From contig JBAVEN010000045.1 of assembly GCA_049587755.1 (NCBI GenBank), positions 1 to 64,000 on the forward strand: a stretch of 64,000 nucleotides of DNA. The letters run 5' to 3'. This DNA is from Bog-375 sp049587755 (GTDB lineage Bacteria > Acidobacteriota > Terriglobia > Bryobacterales > Bryobacteraceae). The notes under the pieces were generated by a model that was not told where the DNA came from, searched no databases, and saw only the letters and a list, made by a program, of their open reading frames with translations. How positions within the stretch are numbered: position 1 is the stretch's first letter; every line of letters starts with the position of its first letter. A program made the position numbers and the translations under genes. Positions 24,264-32,030 of this stretch are shown one piece after another.

Positions 24264-25049
24264 CTACTGGCCGGTCGAGAAGTGAACGTGCCGGTTCTTC
24301 TGCCAGCAGTCCTCGGTTTGCTCCGTGCACACCGGCTTCTCCTTGCCGTAGCTGATGGTCTTCAGCTTCTCGGCGGGAACGCCCAGTTGCACCAGAAAGT
24401 CCTTGGCGGAAGTGGCGCGCCGGTCGCCCAGCCCGAGGTTGTACTCGGCCGAGCCGCGTTCGTCGCAATGCCCCTCGACGGTCAGAACGGCGTCAGGAAA
24501 GTCCGCGAAGATGGTCTTGAGCGTGGCTGCATCCTGCGTCAGAGCGGCCTGCGCATCGGAGCGGATGTCGCTCTTGTCGTAGTCGAAGTACGCATCCTGC
24601 AGTCCCGAGATCCAATCCGACAACGTCTTCGCCGGCGGCGGAGGCGGTGGAGGCGGTGGAGGCGGTGGAGGCGGAGCCGACACATTCACCGTGGTGCTGG
24701 CCGTGCTGGTGCCGCCCGGCCCGGTGGCGGTCAGAGTGTAGGTAGTGGAATCGCTCGGCGACACGCGTTGGCTGCCAGTGCTTTGCACCGTGCCGATGCC
24801 CTCATTGATCGAAACGCTGGTGGCCTCGCCGGTGACCTCCCAACTGAGCACGGACGACTGGCCGCGGATGATGGAGCTCGGCTCCGCATCGAACTTCGTC
24901 ACTACCGGAGCTGGCGGCGGTTTTGGCGCCTCGACCGGGCGAGGTGGCGGCGGCGGCGGCGGCGGCGGGGCCTTCTTCTTGCAACCGGCCGCAAATGCCG
25001 CCAGGGAAACTGCCAAAGTGATGAGAGTGATCTGTCGTTTGGTGAACAT
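24264..25049 (-). CDS. pal: Peptidoglycan-associated lipoprotein Pal with Ig-like insertion
   Basis: Outer-membrane lipoprotein that binds peptidoglycan and TolB. The 261 residues have a lipoprotein signal with acylation site Cys23 (LAAFAAGC), then a proline run, a roughly 75-residue Ig-like beta domain (FDAEPSSIIRGQSSVLSWEV to STASTTVNVS), a second polyproline run, and the OmpA-type domain (about 145-258; YFDYDKSDIR, VEGHCDERGSAEYNLGLGDR). Typical Pal proteins are about 170 residues, so the Ig-like module is additional. ATG 25049 is preferred to the upstream frame start because GGAGG lies seven bases before it. Confidence 0.93.
   Translation of the reverse strand: MFTKRQITLITLAVSLAAFAAGCKKKAPPPPPPPPPRPVEAPKPPPAPVVTKFDAEPSSIIRGQSSVLSWEVTGEATSVSINEGIGTVQSTGSQRVSPSDSTTYTLTATGPGGTSTASTTVNVSAPPPPPPPPPPPPPPAKTLSDWISGLQDAYFDYDKSDIRSDAQAALTQDAATLKTIFADFPDAVLTVEGHCDERGSAEYNLGLGDRRATSAKDFLVQLGVPAEKLKTISYGKEKPVCTEQTEDCWQKNRHVHFSTGQ
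24631..24676. repeat. GGCGGTGGA-type tandem repeat in pal
   Basis: Nine-base units encode the second polyproline linker of Pal. A change in unit number stays in frame, so the linker length can vary by slippage. Confidence 0.7.
24946..24966. repeat. (GGC)7 microsatellite in pal
   Basis: Seven consecutive GGC units (proline codons on the minus strand) right after the lipobox region of Pal. Each slippage event adds or removes one proline. Confidence 0.75.
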
Positions 25050-25070
25050 CAACTTGCCTCCTGATTTCAT

Positions 25071-26480
25071 CTACTTTCCCCACGCAGGACTGTAATTCAG
25101 CCCATCGCGTGTTAGCTGCTGCTGCGCGGTACCATCCGCCAGCATGCTCCAAATTTGCGAGCGCCCGGTGCGGTTCGACATGAAGGCCAAGTGCGCACCA
25201 TCCGGCGCCCAAACGGGGTTTTCGTTGCGGCCCTCATCGTGCGTCAGTTGCACGTACTGGCGCGAGGCCACGTCCATCGTAAAGATATTGAATTTGCCCT
25301 GGGCGTAGCCGCGCGTCCAGGCGTAAGCGATGAGCTGGCCACTCGGATGCCAGCAGGGGTTCGACGCCTCGCCCGTGCCGTCGGTCAGCCGCTCGATATC
25401 CGCGCCGTCCATATCCATCATGTAAATCTGCTCCGGACCGGAGCGGCCGGAGGAAAACACGATCGTGCTGCCTGTTTTTGAGTTCACCTTGGGCTCGGTA
25501 TCGATAGAGCCGCCCGACGTGATCGGCCGAAAGCCTCTCCCATCCACACCCGCAATGAAGATCCGGCAACAGCGCCCCGCCGAGGAAGAGTAGACAATCT
25601 GCTTTCCATCGGGAGTGAACGACGGTTGCCCGTTCATCGAGGCAACCTGATTATAAAACCGCAGATCCCGAACCGGGCTCACTGAAAACACAAATATAGC
25701 AGGTGTCCCCCTGGTGTAGCTAGTGAATGCGATCTTGGAGCCGTCCGGTGAAACCGAAGGCTCAATGGTGAGCGAATTGAAATGGGTGACGGCATGCTGG
25801 TTCTGGCCGTCTGGATCCATCACCCAGATTTCCTTGTTGCCCCGGAAGCTGGTCTGATGGACGTAATAGATATGGGTGCCCACCAGGCTCTGGCCGCCGA
25901 ACATCTGGATGATGTCGGCGGCGAACTCGTGCGCAATCTGCCGCGCACCCTTCTCGTCGTCGGTCGAGGCCAGATAGCGCTTGCCGATCATCTGCGCGTT
26001 GGCGGGCGTATCGCGGTTCAAATCGAACAGGTTGCCGAACAGCACCAGCACGCCGTTTTCCTCAGCGGTGTAACCGAAGGCCAGGTAATTGGCGCTGGCC
26101 GGGGGACTGGACCAGTCGCTCATCCAGAACCCACCGCCATTGGGAGCGGCAACCATTTCGCCGTGCCGCGAGCGAGGCGCAACGGTGACAGGCGGCGGCT
26201 GGCGAAAGTCCGACGGCTGCTGCGGAATACCCTTGGGATAAAGAGTCTTCGGCGCCAGCTTGAGCATGCCGGAACCCTGCAGGTCGCTCCACAGAGTCTG
26301 GTTGAAAACCCCCATGTAACTTTCCGCCGCGCCCGCGCCGCGAAAATCCGGAACCGCAATCACCGGGAGCTGGGCGGCTTTGTTGACGTTCCCGGTGAAG
26401 ACCGGGCCCTGCTGGGCGTCGACCATCATCAATACCGCGGCCGCGGCCGATGCCGCCGCGATCCAAACGAGCCTGTTCAT
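25071..26480 (-). CDS. tolB: TolB, periplasmic beta-propeller of the Tol-Pal system
   Basis: A 469-residue periplasmic protein with signal peptide 1-22. The N-terminal domain (about 30-190) has the TolB-N pattern (LPVIAVPDFRGAGAAESYMG; ADIIQMFGGQSLVGTHIYYV). A six-bladed WD40-like propeller follows, with repeated SPDGSKIAFTSY, TPDGKQIVYSSS, HPSGQLIAYAWT and APDGAHLAFMSN motifs. It binds Pal and moves the Tol signal to the outer membrane. An N-terminal insertion of about 40 residues (PPPVTVAPRSRHGEMV to WSSPPASAN) is longer than in E. coli. Twenty-one bases separate its stop from the pal start. Confidence 0.95.
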   Translation of the reverse strand: MNRLVWIAAASAAAAVLMMVDAQQGPVFTGNVNKAAQLPVIAVPDFRGAGAAESYMGVFNQTLWSDLQGSGMLKLAPKTLYPKGIPQQPSDFRQPPPVTVAPRSRHGEMVAAPNGGGFWMSDWSSPPASANYLAFGYTAEENGVLVLFGNLFDLNRDTPANAQMIGKRYLASTDDEKGARQIAHEFAADIIQMFGGQSLVGTHIYYVHQTSFRGNKEIWVMDPDGQNQHAVTHFNSLTIEPSVSPDGSKIAFTSYTRGTPAIFVFSVSPVRDLRFYNQVASMNGQPSFTPDGKQIVYSSSAGRCCRIFIAGVDGRGFRPITSGGSIDTEPKVNSKTGSTIVFSSGRSGPEQIYMMDMDGADIERLTDGTGEASNPCWHPSGQLIAYAWTRGYAQGKFNIFTMDVASRQYVQLTHDEGRNENPVWAPDGAHLAFMSNRTGRSQIWSMLADGTAQQQLTRDGLNYSPAWGK

Positions 26481-26487
26481 CGTTTCC

Positions 26488-27267
26488 TCACTTTAAGCTG
26501 AATCGCAGTTCCACTTCCGCATCGCTTCGCGGGTACTGCGGCGGCAATGGCGGAAAAGGCGAGGCGTCCCAAATCGCACGCTGCGCCGAAAAATCGAGCG
26601 TCGCATTGCCGCTGGGCGCGGTGATATGGACGTGGCTCACCGAACCGTCGCGCTTGAGAGTGAAAGTCACCGCCGCCACTTGTGTAACATTCCGCAGGTC
26701 GCCGGTGCGCCAGGCGCGGCCCACTTGGTCCACGATCAGCTTCGCGTACCAGCCGAACTGCGTCCCAAACGGCGACAAGTCTCCCACCCCGACGCCGCCT
26801 CCACCCCGCAGGCCATACATCGGCGAGCTCATCCGCTGGCCGGCTTCGCTATAGAGCTGATTGGGCAGGTCCTGCTGCTGCTCGCGAAACTTGTTGGGCG
26901 TGGAGTATTCGCTCATGTGCTTCTGGGCGTTGCGGCCCTTGAGCAGGATGGCGTCCGGCTCCGGCTCCGGGATACGCGCTTTGGGGTGCGGTTTGGGCTT
27001 GGGCGGCGTGGGCACCTGAGATTCGGTCTGGTTGGCGACGGGATTCTCCGGCGCCTCGCGCGCGGGCAGAGGAATGTGCGCCACCGGGTTCACTGCCACT
27101 GCCCCCATGCCGCCTCCCGTGGGGCTGCCCCATTGCTCGACCCGGCGACTAAACAAAACGCCATAGGACAGCAGCGCCACGACCAGCCCAACATGAAACC
27201 CAAGCGAGCCTAGGAACCAGCGGGCCAGACGATCCGGTTGGTCGAGGATGTCGACGTGCGGAGCCAT
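26488..27267 (-). CDS. tolA: TolA/TonB-like periplasm-spanning protein
   Basis: A 259-residue protein bridging the TolQR motor to the outer membrane. One membrane helix lies near residues 18-40 (WFLGSLGFHVGLVVALLSYG), then a Pro/Lys-rich stretch (90-115, TPPKPKPHPKARIPEPEP) and a TonB/TolA C-terminal domain (about 168-259; WYAKLIVDQVGRAW, VTFTLKRDGSVSHVHI, ASPFPPLPPQY, VELRFSLK). The long alanine-rich helix of enteric TolA is missing. ATG 27267 shares its A with the tolR stop; GTG 27270 is an alternative. Operon position and C-terminal fold support TolA. Confidence 0.88.
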   Translation of the reverse strand: MAPHVDILDQPDRLARWFLGSLGFHVGLVVALLSYGVLFSRRVEQWGSPTGGGMGAVAVNPVAHIPLPAREAPENPVANQTESQVPTPPKPKPHPKARIPEPEPDAILLKGRNAQKHMSEYSTPNKFREQQQDLPNQLYSEAGQRMSSPMYGLRGGGGVGVGDLSPFGTQFGWYAKLIVDQVGRAWRTGDLRNVTQVAAVTFTLKRDGSVSHVHITAPSGNATLDFSAQRAIWDASPFPPLPPQYPRSDAEVELRFSLK

Positions 27268-27710
27268 CACCTTCTGCCAGTGCCGGAGGTGTCCTCCGGC
27301 TGCGTCACCATGTTGACCTGGAAACCGCCCGCGCCCAACTCCGCCGTCACCTGGGCAATCACGTCCCAGATGGCTTCTCTGTCGGCGCTCACGTACACTC
27401 CTTTGGCCTTGCCAAAGCGCTGGTGAATGGCCGCGGCCAGATCGTAGATATTGGTCGGCTTGCCGTTCAGATAGGAGGTGCCATCCTTGGTGATGCTTAC
27501 CACAGGTAGTTCCTGCGCCGTGTCTTTCAAGTACCGGGTGTGCGGCACGTCAACTTCCAGGCCGAATTGCATCACATGGGCGGTGAGCATGAAGATGATG
27601 AGCAGCACCAGCAGCACATCGACAAACGGCGTGATGTTGATCTCCGCCAGGCCGGCGCCGCCGCGCCGCCGCGAAGCGTAACCGTTGCCGGCGTTTGAAG
27701 AGAATGCCAT
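27267..27710 (-). CDS. tolR: TolR/ExbD-type proton-channel subunit
   Basis: A 147-residue inner-membrane protein with a short cytoplasmic N-terminus, one transmembrane helix (about 25-45; INITPFVDVLLVLLIIFM) carrying the essential proton-binding aspartate in PFVDVLL, and a periplasmic ExbD domain (PVVSITKDGTSYLNG; GVYVSADREAIWDVI). It works with TolQ to energise TolA. Two bases separate it from tolQ, and its stop overlaps the tolA start by one base. Confidence 0.95.
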   Translation of the reverse strand: MAFSSNAGNGYASRRRGGAGLAEINITPFVDVLLVLLIIFMLTAHVMQFGLEVDVPHTRYLKDTAQELPVVSITKDGTSYLNGKPTNIYDLAAAIHQRFGKAKGVYVSADREAIWDVIAQVTAELGAGGFQVNMVTQPEDTSGTGRR

Positions 27711-27712
27711 AG

Positions 27713-28399
27713 CTACTCGCCGAAGCCGCGCTCCGCCAGGTTGAGAAACTCGAGTGCGAAATCGTCCAGACGCGCGCCCATCTCGCGGATGCGGTTGCCG
27801 AACAGGTTATAGAACAGGGCCGCGGGGATGGCGGCAAACAGGCCCAGCGCGGTGGCGACCAAGGCTTCGGAAATGCCGGGACCGACCGCCGCCAGACTGG
27901 TGGCACCTTGTTGACCCAGCGCGTTGAAGGTGCGAATGATGCCGAGCACGGTGCCGAGCAGGCCGACGAACGGCGATACCGAAGCCGTGATCGCCAGCCA
28001 GTGCATGTTGCGCTCCAGCTTGGCGACTTCCTCGCTTACGCCCAATTGCAGCGCCCGTTCGAGCGCGGTGCGGTTGTTCAGCCGGCCGTGCGCCTTCACC
28101 TGCCGCTCCACTTCCTCGTAACCGAAATCGAACACGGAAACCAGGGGCGCCGGCCGATACTGCTCGCTGGCCACCATCACCGCGTCCAGTGCAGGAGCCT
28201 TGCGGAACGCCCGCAGAAAGCGCCAGTTGGTTTTGCGCGCGCCGCCGAGCGCGCTCAGCTTGGCGAAAATCACCGTCCAGGAAAAGATCGAAAAAATGAT
28301 CAGGATGCTCAGGACCACCCAACCGGCGGGACCGGATGCCTGAACCATCTGTACAAGATTAGTCTGAAGAAGGAAGGCAGCGGGAGCTTCGGAAATCAA
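27713..28399 (-). CDS. tolQ: TolQ/ExbB-type proton-channel protein
   Basis: A 228-residue inner-membrane motor subunit with three helices: about 23-45 (PAGWVVLSILIIFSIFSWTV), about 132-155 and about 172-200. The MotA/ExbB core reads FVGLLGTVLGIIRTFNALGQ and PGISEALVATALGLFAAIPA. The start is TTG 28399, with GAGGAG five bases upstream; no suitable ATG exists nearby. First gene of the tolQ-tolR-tolA-tolB-pal-ybgF operon, whose promoter should lie in 28400-28500. No ybgC thioesterase gene precedes it, unlike enterics. Confidence 0.95.
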   Translation of the reverse strand: MISEAPAAFLLQTNLVQMVQASGPAGWVVLSILIIFSIFSWTVIFAKLSALGGARKTNWRFLRAFRKAPALDAVMVASEQYRPAPLVSVFDFGYEEVERQVKAHGRLNNRTALERALQLGVSEEVAKLERNMHWLAITASVSPFVGLLGTVLGIIRTFNALGQQGATSLAAVGPGISEALVATALGLFAAIPAALFYNLFGNRIREMGARLDDFALEFLNLAERGFGE

Positions 28400-28531
28400 T
28401 GCGTCTCCTCTCTAAAATCTATCACACGGATGCACGACGCCGCAGAAAAAGCGGCGTTCGGCGTGAAAGAACATTAATCTGGCTGCGGAGAGGAGACCAC
28501 CGCCGCCGGGTGCGAAATCGCCCCTGTCCAG

Positions 28532-28561
28532 CCAAAACAAAGGACCGGACTGTTGTTTTGG
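28532..28561. promoter_or_regulatory. AT-rich perfect inverted repeat, operator or hairpin candidate
   Basis: CCAAAACAA (28532-28540) and TTGTTTTGG (28553-28561) form a perfect 9-bp dyad with 12 bases between. It lies in the divergent space between tolQ and the alpha/beta hydrolase gene and stands out as AT-rich in a GC-rich context. A further 14-bp palindrome CGGCCCGCGGGCCG is at 28579-28592. Which gene is affected is unknown. Confidence 0.45.
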
Positions 28562-28626
28562 GTCGGCTTCTTCCGCGCCGGCCCGCGGGCCGTGCGTGCT
28601 AGCGTGGTAGAGATCCGGGAGGGAAG

Positions 28627-29475
28627 ATGCGAAGGCATTGGATGTTGACCTTGTTCGTCGCGGCCGCCTCGCTGGCGGCCGAGCGGGGAGAGGAAATCCG
28701 GCTCTGGCCCAACGGCGCGCCGCGGTCGGAAGGCGAGACGGCGCCGGAAGTGTTCCAAGGCGACGCCAGGCTGCCCAGCAACTTCACCGTGGTCCACTAC
28801 CCGTCGATGTACGTGTTTCTGCCGCCCAAAGACAAAACCACCGGGATGGGCGTAATCGTGGCGCCTGGCGGCGGGCATTCGCAACTGGTGATGGACAAGG
28901 AAGGCTGGGAGATCGCCGATTTCCTCAACCGCAACGGCATCGCCGCGTTCGTGCTGAAATACCGGCTGGCGCGCGCTCCCGGCTCCCACTACACGGTGGA
29001 AGGCGACGCCCTGCCGGACGCGGCGCGGGCCATGCGGACGGTGCGCAGCCGCGCCGCCGAATGGCGCGTGGACCCGGCGCGGATCGGCATCATGGGATTC
29101 TCCGCCGGCGGCGAAGTGGCGGCGCTGATGGAGACGCGCTTCGATGCGGGCAACCCGAACGCAGCCGACCCGATCGACAGGGCCAGCTCGCGCCCTGATT
29201 TCGCGGTGCTGGTGTACCCCGGGTACCGGCCGGGAACCATCACCGTACCCAAGGACGCGCCGCCGACCTTCCTGGTGTGCGCCGATGACGACCGCTCGCA
29301 CGTGGTGGCCACGGTCGACCTTTACCTGGATCTGGAGAAGCAGCAGGTGCCGGCGGAAATGCACATCTACGGCAGCGGCGGCCACGGCTTCGGCCTGCGC
29401 TCGAAGCGCCCGGTCTCCAACTGGCCGGACCGGCTGCTGGATTGGATGCGGGACCGCAAGCTGCTGGGGCCGTAA
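28627..29475 (+). CDS. Exported alpha/beta hydrolase (acetyl-esterase-like)
   Basis: A 282-residue secreted esterase-like protein with a short signal peptide (1-18). It shows the BD-FAE/acetyl xylan esterase pattern: VIVAPGGGHSQLVMD (oxyanion hole), nucleophile elbow GFSAGGEVAA, acid near FLVCADDDRSHV, and histidine in GSGGHGFGLR. Proteins of this type remove acetyl or other small acyl groups from plant polysaccharides. GGAGG lies seven bases before ATG 28627. It is transcribed away from the tol operon and followed by a REP-like repeat. Confidence 0.88.
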   Translation: MRRHWMLTLFVAAASLAAERGEEIRLWPNGAPRSEGETAPEVFQGDARLPSNFTVVHYPSMYVFLPPKDKTTGMGVIVAPGGGHSQLVMDKEGWEIADFLNRNGIAAFVLKYRLARAPGSHYTVEGDALPDAARAMRTVRSRAAEWRVDPARIGIMGFSAGGEVAALMETRFDAGNPNAADPIDRASSRPDFAVLVYPGYRPGTITVPKDAPPTFLVCADDDRSHVVATVDLYLDLEKQQVPAEMHIYGSGGHGFGLRSKRPVSNWPDRLLDWMRDRKLLGP

Positions 29476-29488
29476 GGCCGATGCAGCA

Positions 29489-29550
29489 AACCGCTCCGTG
29501 ATGGTCGTTGCTCCGATGCGCTTCCGAGCCGCGGCCGTGAGCGAGCGGTT
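29489..29550. repeat. REP-like inverted repeat, family A copy 2
   Basis: Left arm 29489-29513 begins AACCGCTCCGTGATGGTCG; right arm 29526-29550 begins GAGCCGCGGCCGTGAGCGAG and ends CGGTT. The arms are inverted but diverged, and the right arm keeps close similarity to copy 1 (1671-1692), including the CTTCC before it. It lies between the convergent hydrolase and DUF4159 genes. Confidence 0.7.
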
Positions 29551-29586
29551 ACGGAAGCGGCGCTGCATTGGCTCCCTGACAGAAGC

Positions 29587-30423
29587 TTAGTGCGTCATGG
29601 CGTAGACAATGTTGTTGACGCCGAGGCGGATGGCGAAGTCGGAGAATTTGGCGGGGTAGTACGGGTCGTCGGCCCACTCCCAGGCGTCGCCGATATCGGA
29701 GTTATAAGAAATCGCGACGATGATGCGGCCCTGGCCGTCATAGATGGCGCGCCAGTGGGCGCCGCGGCTGGAGGGGCCGTTGTTGGACTTGTAGCCGGCG
29801 CGCAGGTGAGCCTCGCCCGGCACCTGGATCCGGTGGTCGAGATTGTAGACGGTGTGGAAGATGGGATCGTCGTCGGCAATCTCGCGTATGGGAAACTCGG
29901 GCAGCGCTTTGCGAATGCGCGATTCGAATTCGGCCCACTCGGCGTTGCCGTGGAAATCGTCGGCCATGAAGAAGCCGCCGCGCAGCAGGTACTCGCGCAG
30001 TTCCTGCCCCTGGTGGTCGGTGAGGCCCCACTCGCCCACCTGCACGGCATAGAGCCACGGCCAATCGTAGGCGTCGCCCTCATCCAGGTTCACCGGCTGT
30101 TCGACGGAGCGCACGTGGATGCGGGTGAGGCGGCGCACCGCGAGCGAGAAATGCCGGTCGGCGCGCGGAAAATCCTGGGTCCAGAGCGATACACCGATGT
30201 GCCAGTCGAGATCGCGGTAGCGATAGCCGTTGAGCGGACCCGGGGGATACATCAGGCGTGCGAAAGCCCACTCCGCCGGTTCCCGATAGTCGGCCGGCAT
30301 CGGGACGTCGCCGATCGAGTATTCCACGCCGTCGAACTGGCGGAACGGGCGCTGGAAGGCGAACAGCGCGGACAGGCCGGCGAGACCGCACGCCAACCAC
30401 TTGAGCAGCTTGCCAACACGCAT
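29587..30423 (-). CDS. DUF4159 domain-containing membrane-anchored protein
   Basis: A 278-residue protein with an N-terminal membrane or signal segment (about 6-24; LLKWLACGLAGLSALFAF) followed by a DUF4159 domain. The domain signature is LREYLLRGGFFMADDFHGNAEW, with a preceding PWLYAVQVGEWGLT and a C-terminal WEWADDPYYPAKFSDFAIRLGVNNIVYAMTH. DUF4159 proteins are common in acidobacteria beside MoxR/von Willebrand clusters, but none is seen here. ATG 30423 is chosen by its AGAGGG and by the membrane segment; the frame is open to 30615. Function unknown. Confidence 0.85.
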   Translation of the reverse strand: MRVGKLLKWLACGLAGLSALFAFQRPFRQFDGVEYSIGDVPMPADYREPAEWAFARLMYPPGPLNGYRYRDLDWHIGVSLWTQDFPRADRHFSLAVRRLTRIHVRSVEQPVNLDEGDAYDWPWLYAVQVGEWGLTDHQGQELREYLLRGGFFMADDFHGNAEWAEFESRIRKALPEFPIREIADDDPIFHTVYNLDHRIQVPGEAHLRAGYKSNNGPSSRGAHWRAIYDGQGRIIVAISYNSDIGDAWEWADDPYYPAKFSDFAIRLGVNNIVYAMTH

Positions 30424-30534
30424 CGCGCCCTCTTTGGTTTGAGGATAGCAGACGCGCTGCGCCCAGCGGCCGGCTGCGGTTAGACCCCCACCGGCCCGGA
30501 GCGCACTGTGATGCGGCGATGCCGCCCGGCAGCC

Positions 30535-30554
30535 GGGCCGGGCATGCCCGGCCC
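30535..30554 (-). terminator. 20-bp perfect palindrome right after gapA
   Basis: GGGCCGGGCATGCCCGGCCC starts one base past the gapA stop on the minus strand and can form a very stable hairpin. There is no T-tract, so it may protect the 3' end or terminate in a factor-aided way. Confidence 0.55.
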
Positions 30555-31562
30555 CTACAGGCCTTTCTTGGTGAGGAACGCGATCAGGTCGACCACGCGG
30601 CAGGAGTAACCCCACTCGTTGTCGTACCAGCTCACCACCTTCAGCAGGTTTCCGTCGAGCACTTTGGTCAGCTGCCCGTCCACGATGGAGCTGTTCGGAT
30701 TGTGCAGCATGTCGCTCGAAACCACCGGGTCGTCGGTGTAGGCCAGGATACCCTTCAATTCATTCGCGGCGGCGTGTTTGAAGGCGGCGTTGACTTCCTC
30801 GGCGGTGGCTGTTTTGGACAGGACGGCGACCAGGTCCACCACCGAAACGTCCGGTGTGGGAACGCGCATGGAGTAACCGTCCAGCTTGCCCTTCAACTCC
30901 GGCATCACCAGGCCGATGGCTTTCGCCGCGCCGGTGGTGGTGGGAATCATGTTCAGCGCGGCGGCCCGTGCGCGGCGCAGGTCCTTGTGCGGGAAATCGA
31001 GCACGTTCTGGTCGTTGGTGTAGCTGTGGATCGTGGTCATCGATCCCTTCAGGATGCCGAACTTCTCGTGCGCCACTTTCGCCACCGGCGCCAGGCAGTT
31101 GGTGGTGCAACTGGCGTTGGAAACGATCTTGTGCTTGGCCGGATCGTAGGCCGCGTCATTGACGCCCAGCACGATGGTGATGTCTTCGTTCTTGGCCGGC
31201 GCCGAGATGATGACCTTCTTCACCGGGCCGCGCAGGTGCTTCGAGGCATCCTTGGCGTCGGTAAAGCGCCCGGTCGATTCCACCACGATCTGCGCGCCCA
31301 CCGAGGCCCAGTCGAGCTCCGCCGGGTCCTTGGTGGCGAAAACCTTGATCTTCTTTCCGCCAACGGAGATAACATCGCCTTCCGCCTTTACGTCTTCGTG
31401 AAGCGTGCCGAGCACGGAATCGTATTTCAATAAGTGCGCGAGAGTCTTGGTATCGGTGAGATCGTTCACTGCCACGAATTCGATATCGCCGCGGTGCATG
31501 CTCGCGCGGACGACGTTCCGGCCAATACGGCCGAATCCATTAATGCCGACTTTGACTGCCAT
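30555..31562 (-). CDS. gap: Glyceraldehyde-3-phosphate dehydrogenase, type I
   Basis: Glycolytic/gluconeogenic enzyme of 335 residues. The N-terminal Rossmann fold reads INGFGRIGRNVVRA with Asp34 in VNDL, favouring NAD+. The catalytic cysteine is Cys152 in SNASCTTNCLAPV, with the histidine in TIHSYTNDQ and the substrate-site WYDNEWGYSCRV near the end. AGGAGA lies upstream of ATG 31562. It is transcribed alone, not with pgk or tpi. An ordinary housekeeping gene. Confidence 0.97.
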   Translation of the reverse strand: MAVKVGINGFGRIGRNVVRASMHRGDIEFVAVNDLTDTKTLAHLLKYDSVLGTLHEDVKAEGDVISVGGKKIKVFATKDPAELDWASVGAQIVVESTGRFTDAKDASKHLRGPVKKVIISAPAKNEDITIVLGVNDAAYDPAKHKIVSNASCTTNCLAPVAKVAHEKFGILKGSMTTIHSYTNDQNVLDFPHKDLRRARAAALNMIPTTTGAAKAIGLVMPELKGKLDGYSMRVPTPDVSVVDLVAVLSKTATAEEVNAAFKHAAANELKGILAYTDDPVVSSDMLHNPNSSIVDGQLTKVLDGNLLKVVSWYDNEWGYSCRVVDLIAFLTKKGL

Positions 31563-31749
31563 GGTTGTTCTCCTGTGAAATTTTGAGGGATTCGGTTAAC
31601 ACAAAGGATATCAGGATGCAGAATCGCAGGCAACCCGTTTACTGGCACACGAAACTCCGAAATAGACCGATATCCCGTTGCCAAGGCGGCACCTGCGTAG
31701 CGGCCTTGCGAGAAGAACGCGCGCGGCGGAAATGATATGATTTTTGCGC
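31563..31749. other. Intergenic region with gap promoter
   Basis: The leader and promoter of gap lie here on the minus strand. On the plus strand TATGAT at 31736-31741 is a good -10 candidate eight bases before the small ORF at 31750, which would make that transcript leaderless. No -35 at proper spacing is clear. Confidence 0.35.
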
Positions 31750-31869
31750 ATGCCGATTACTTCCACCGGGGATCTGATGAACCTGGGGGCCAGCCAACCG
31801 CATGCCGCAAGATTGCAGGCAATTAAGGATCAGTATGAGGCTGCGTGGCGGCGCATCGCCTCCAACTGA
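31750..31869 (+). CDS. 39-residue small ORF, unknown
   Basis: ATG 31750 to TGA 31867-31869. The peptide begins MPITSTGDLMNLGASQPHAA and ends with an amphipathic helix (LQAIKDQYEAAWRRIA). Composition and codon use look like a real soluble protein rather than GC-rich shadow. There is no Shine-Dalgarno, but the -10-like TATGAT just upstream fits a leaderless message. Nothing comparable is recognised. The rest of the gap, 31870-32030, holds nothing I can name. Confidence 0.4.
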   Translation: MPITSTGDLMNLGASQPHAARLQAIKDQYEAAWRRIASN

Positions 31870-32030
31870 TTACTGGATGGGAACCTTCTCTACAATCATG
31901 ATCTTGCCGCCGCCACTCTCACGATAGCACTTCCGGCGACAAGCGGAACGCATCGTTTCCGAGCCTTCCCGCACCCAGGCCGCGCCGCCCCGGCTAGGGA
32001 GCGAACCTGTCCGCTCACCCAATTCACCCC

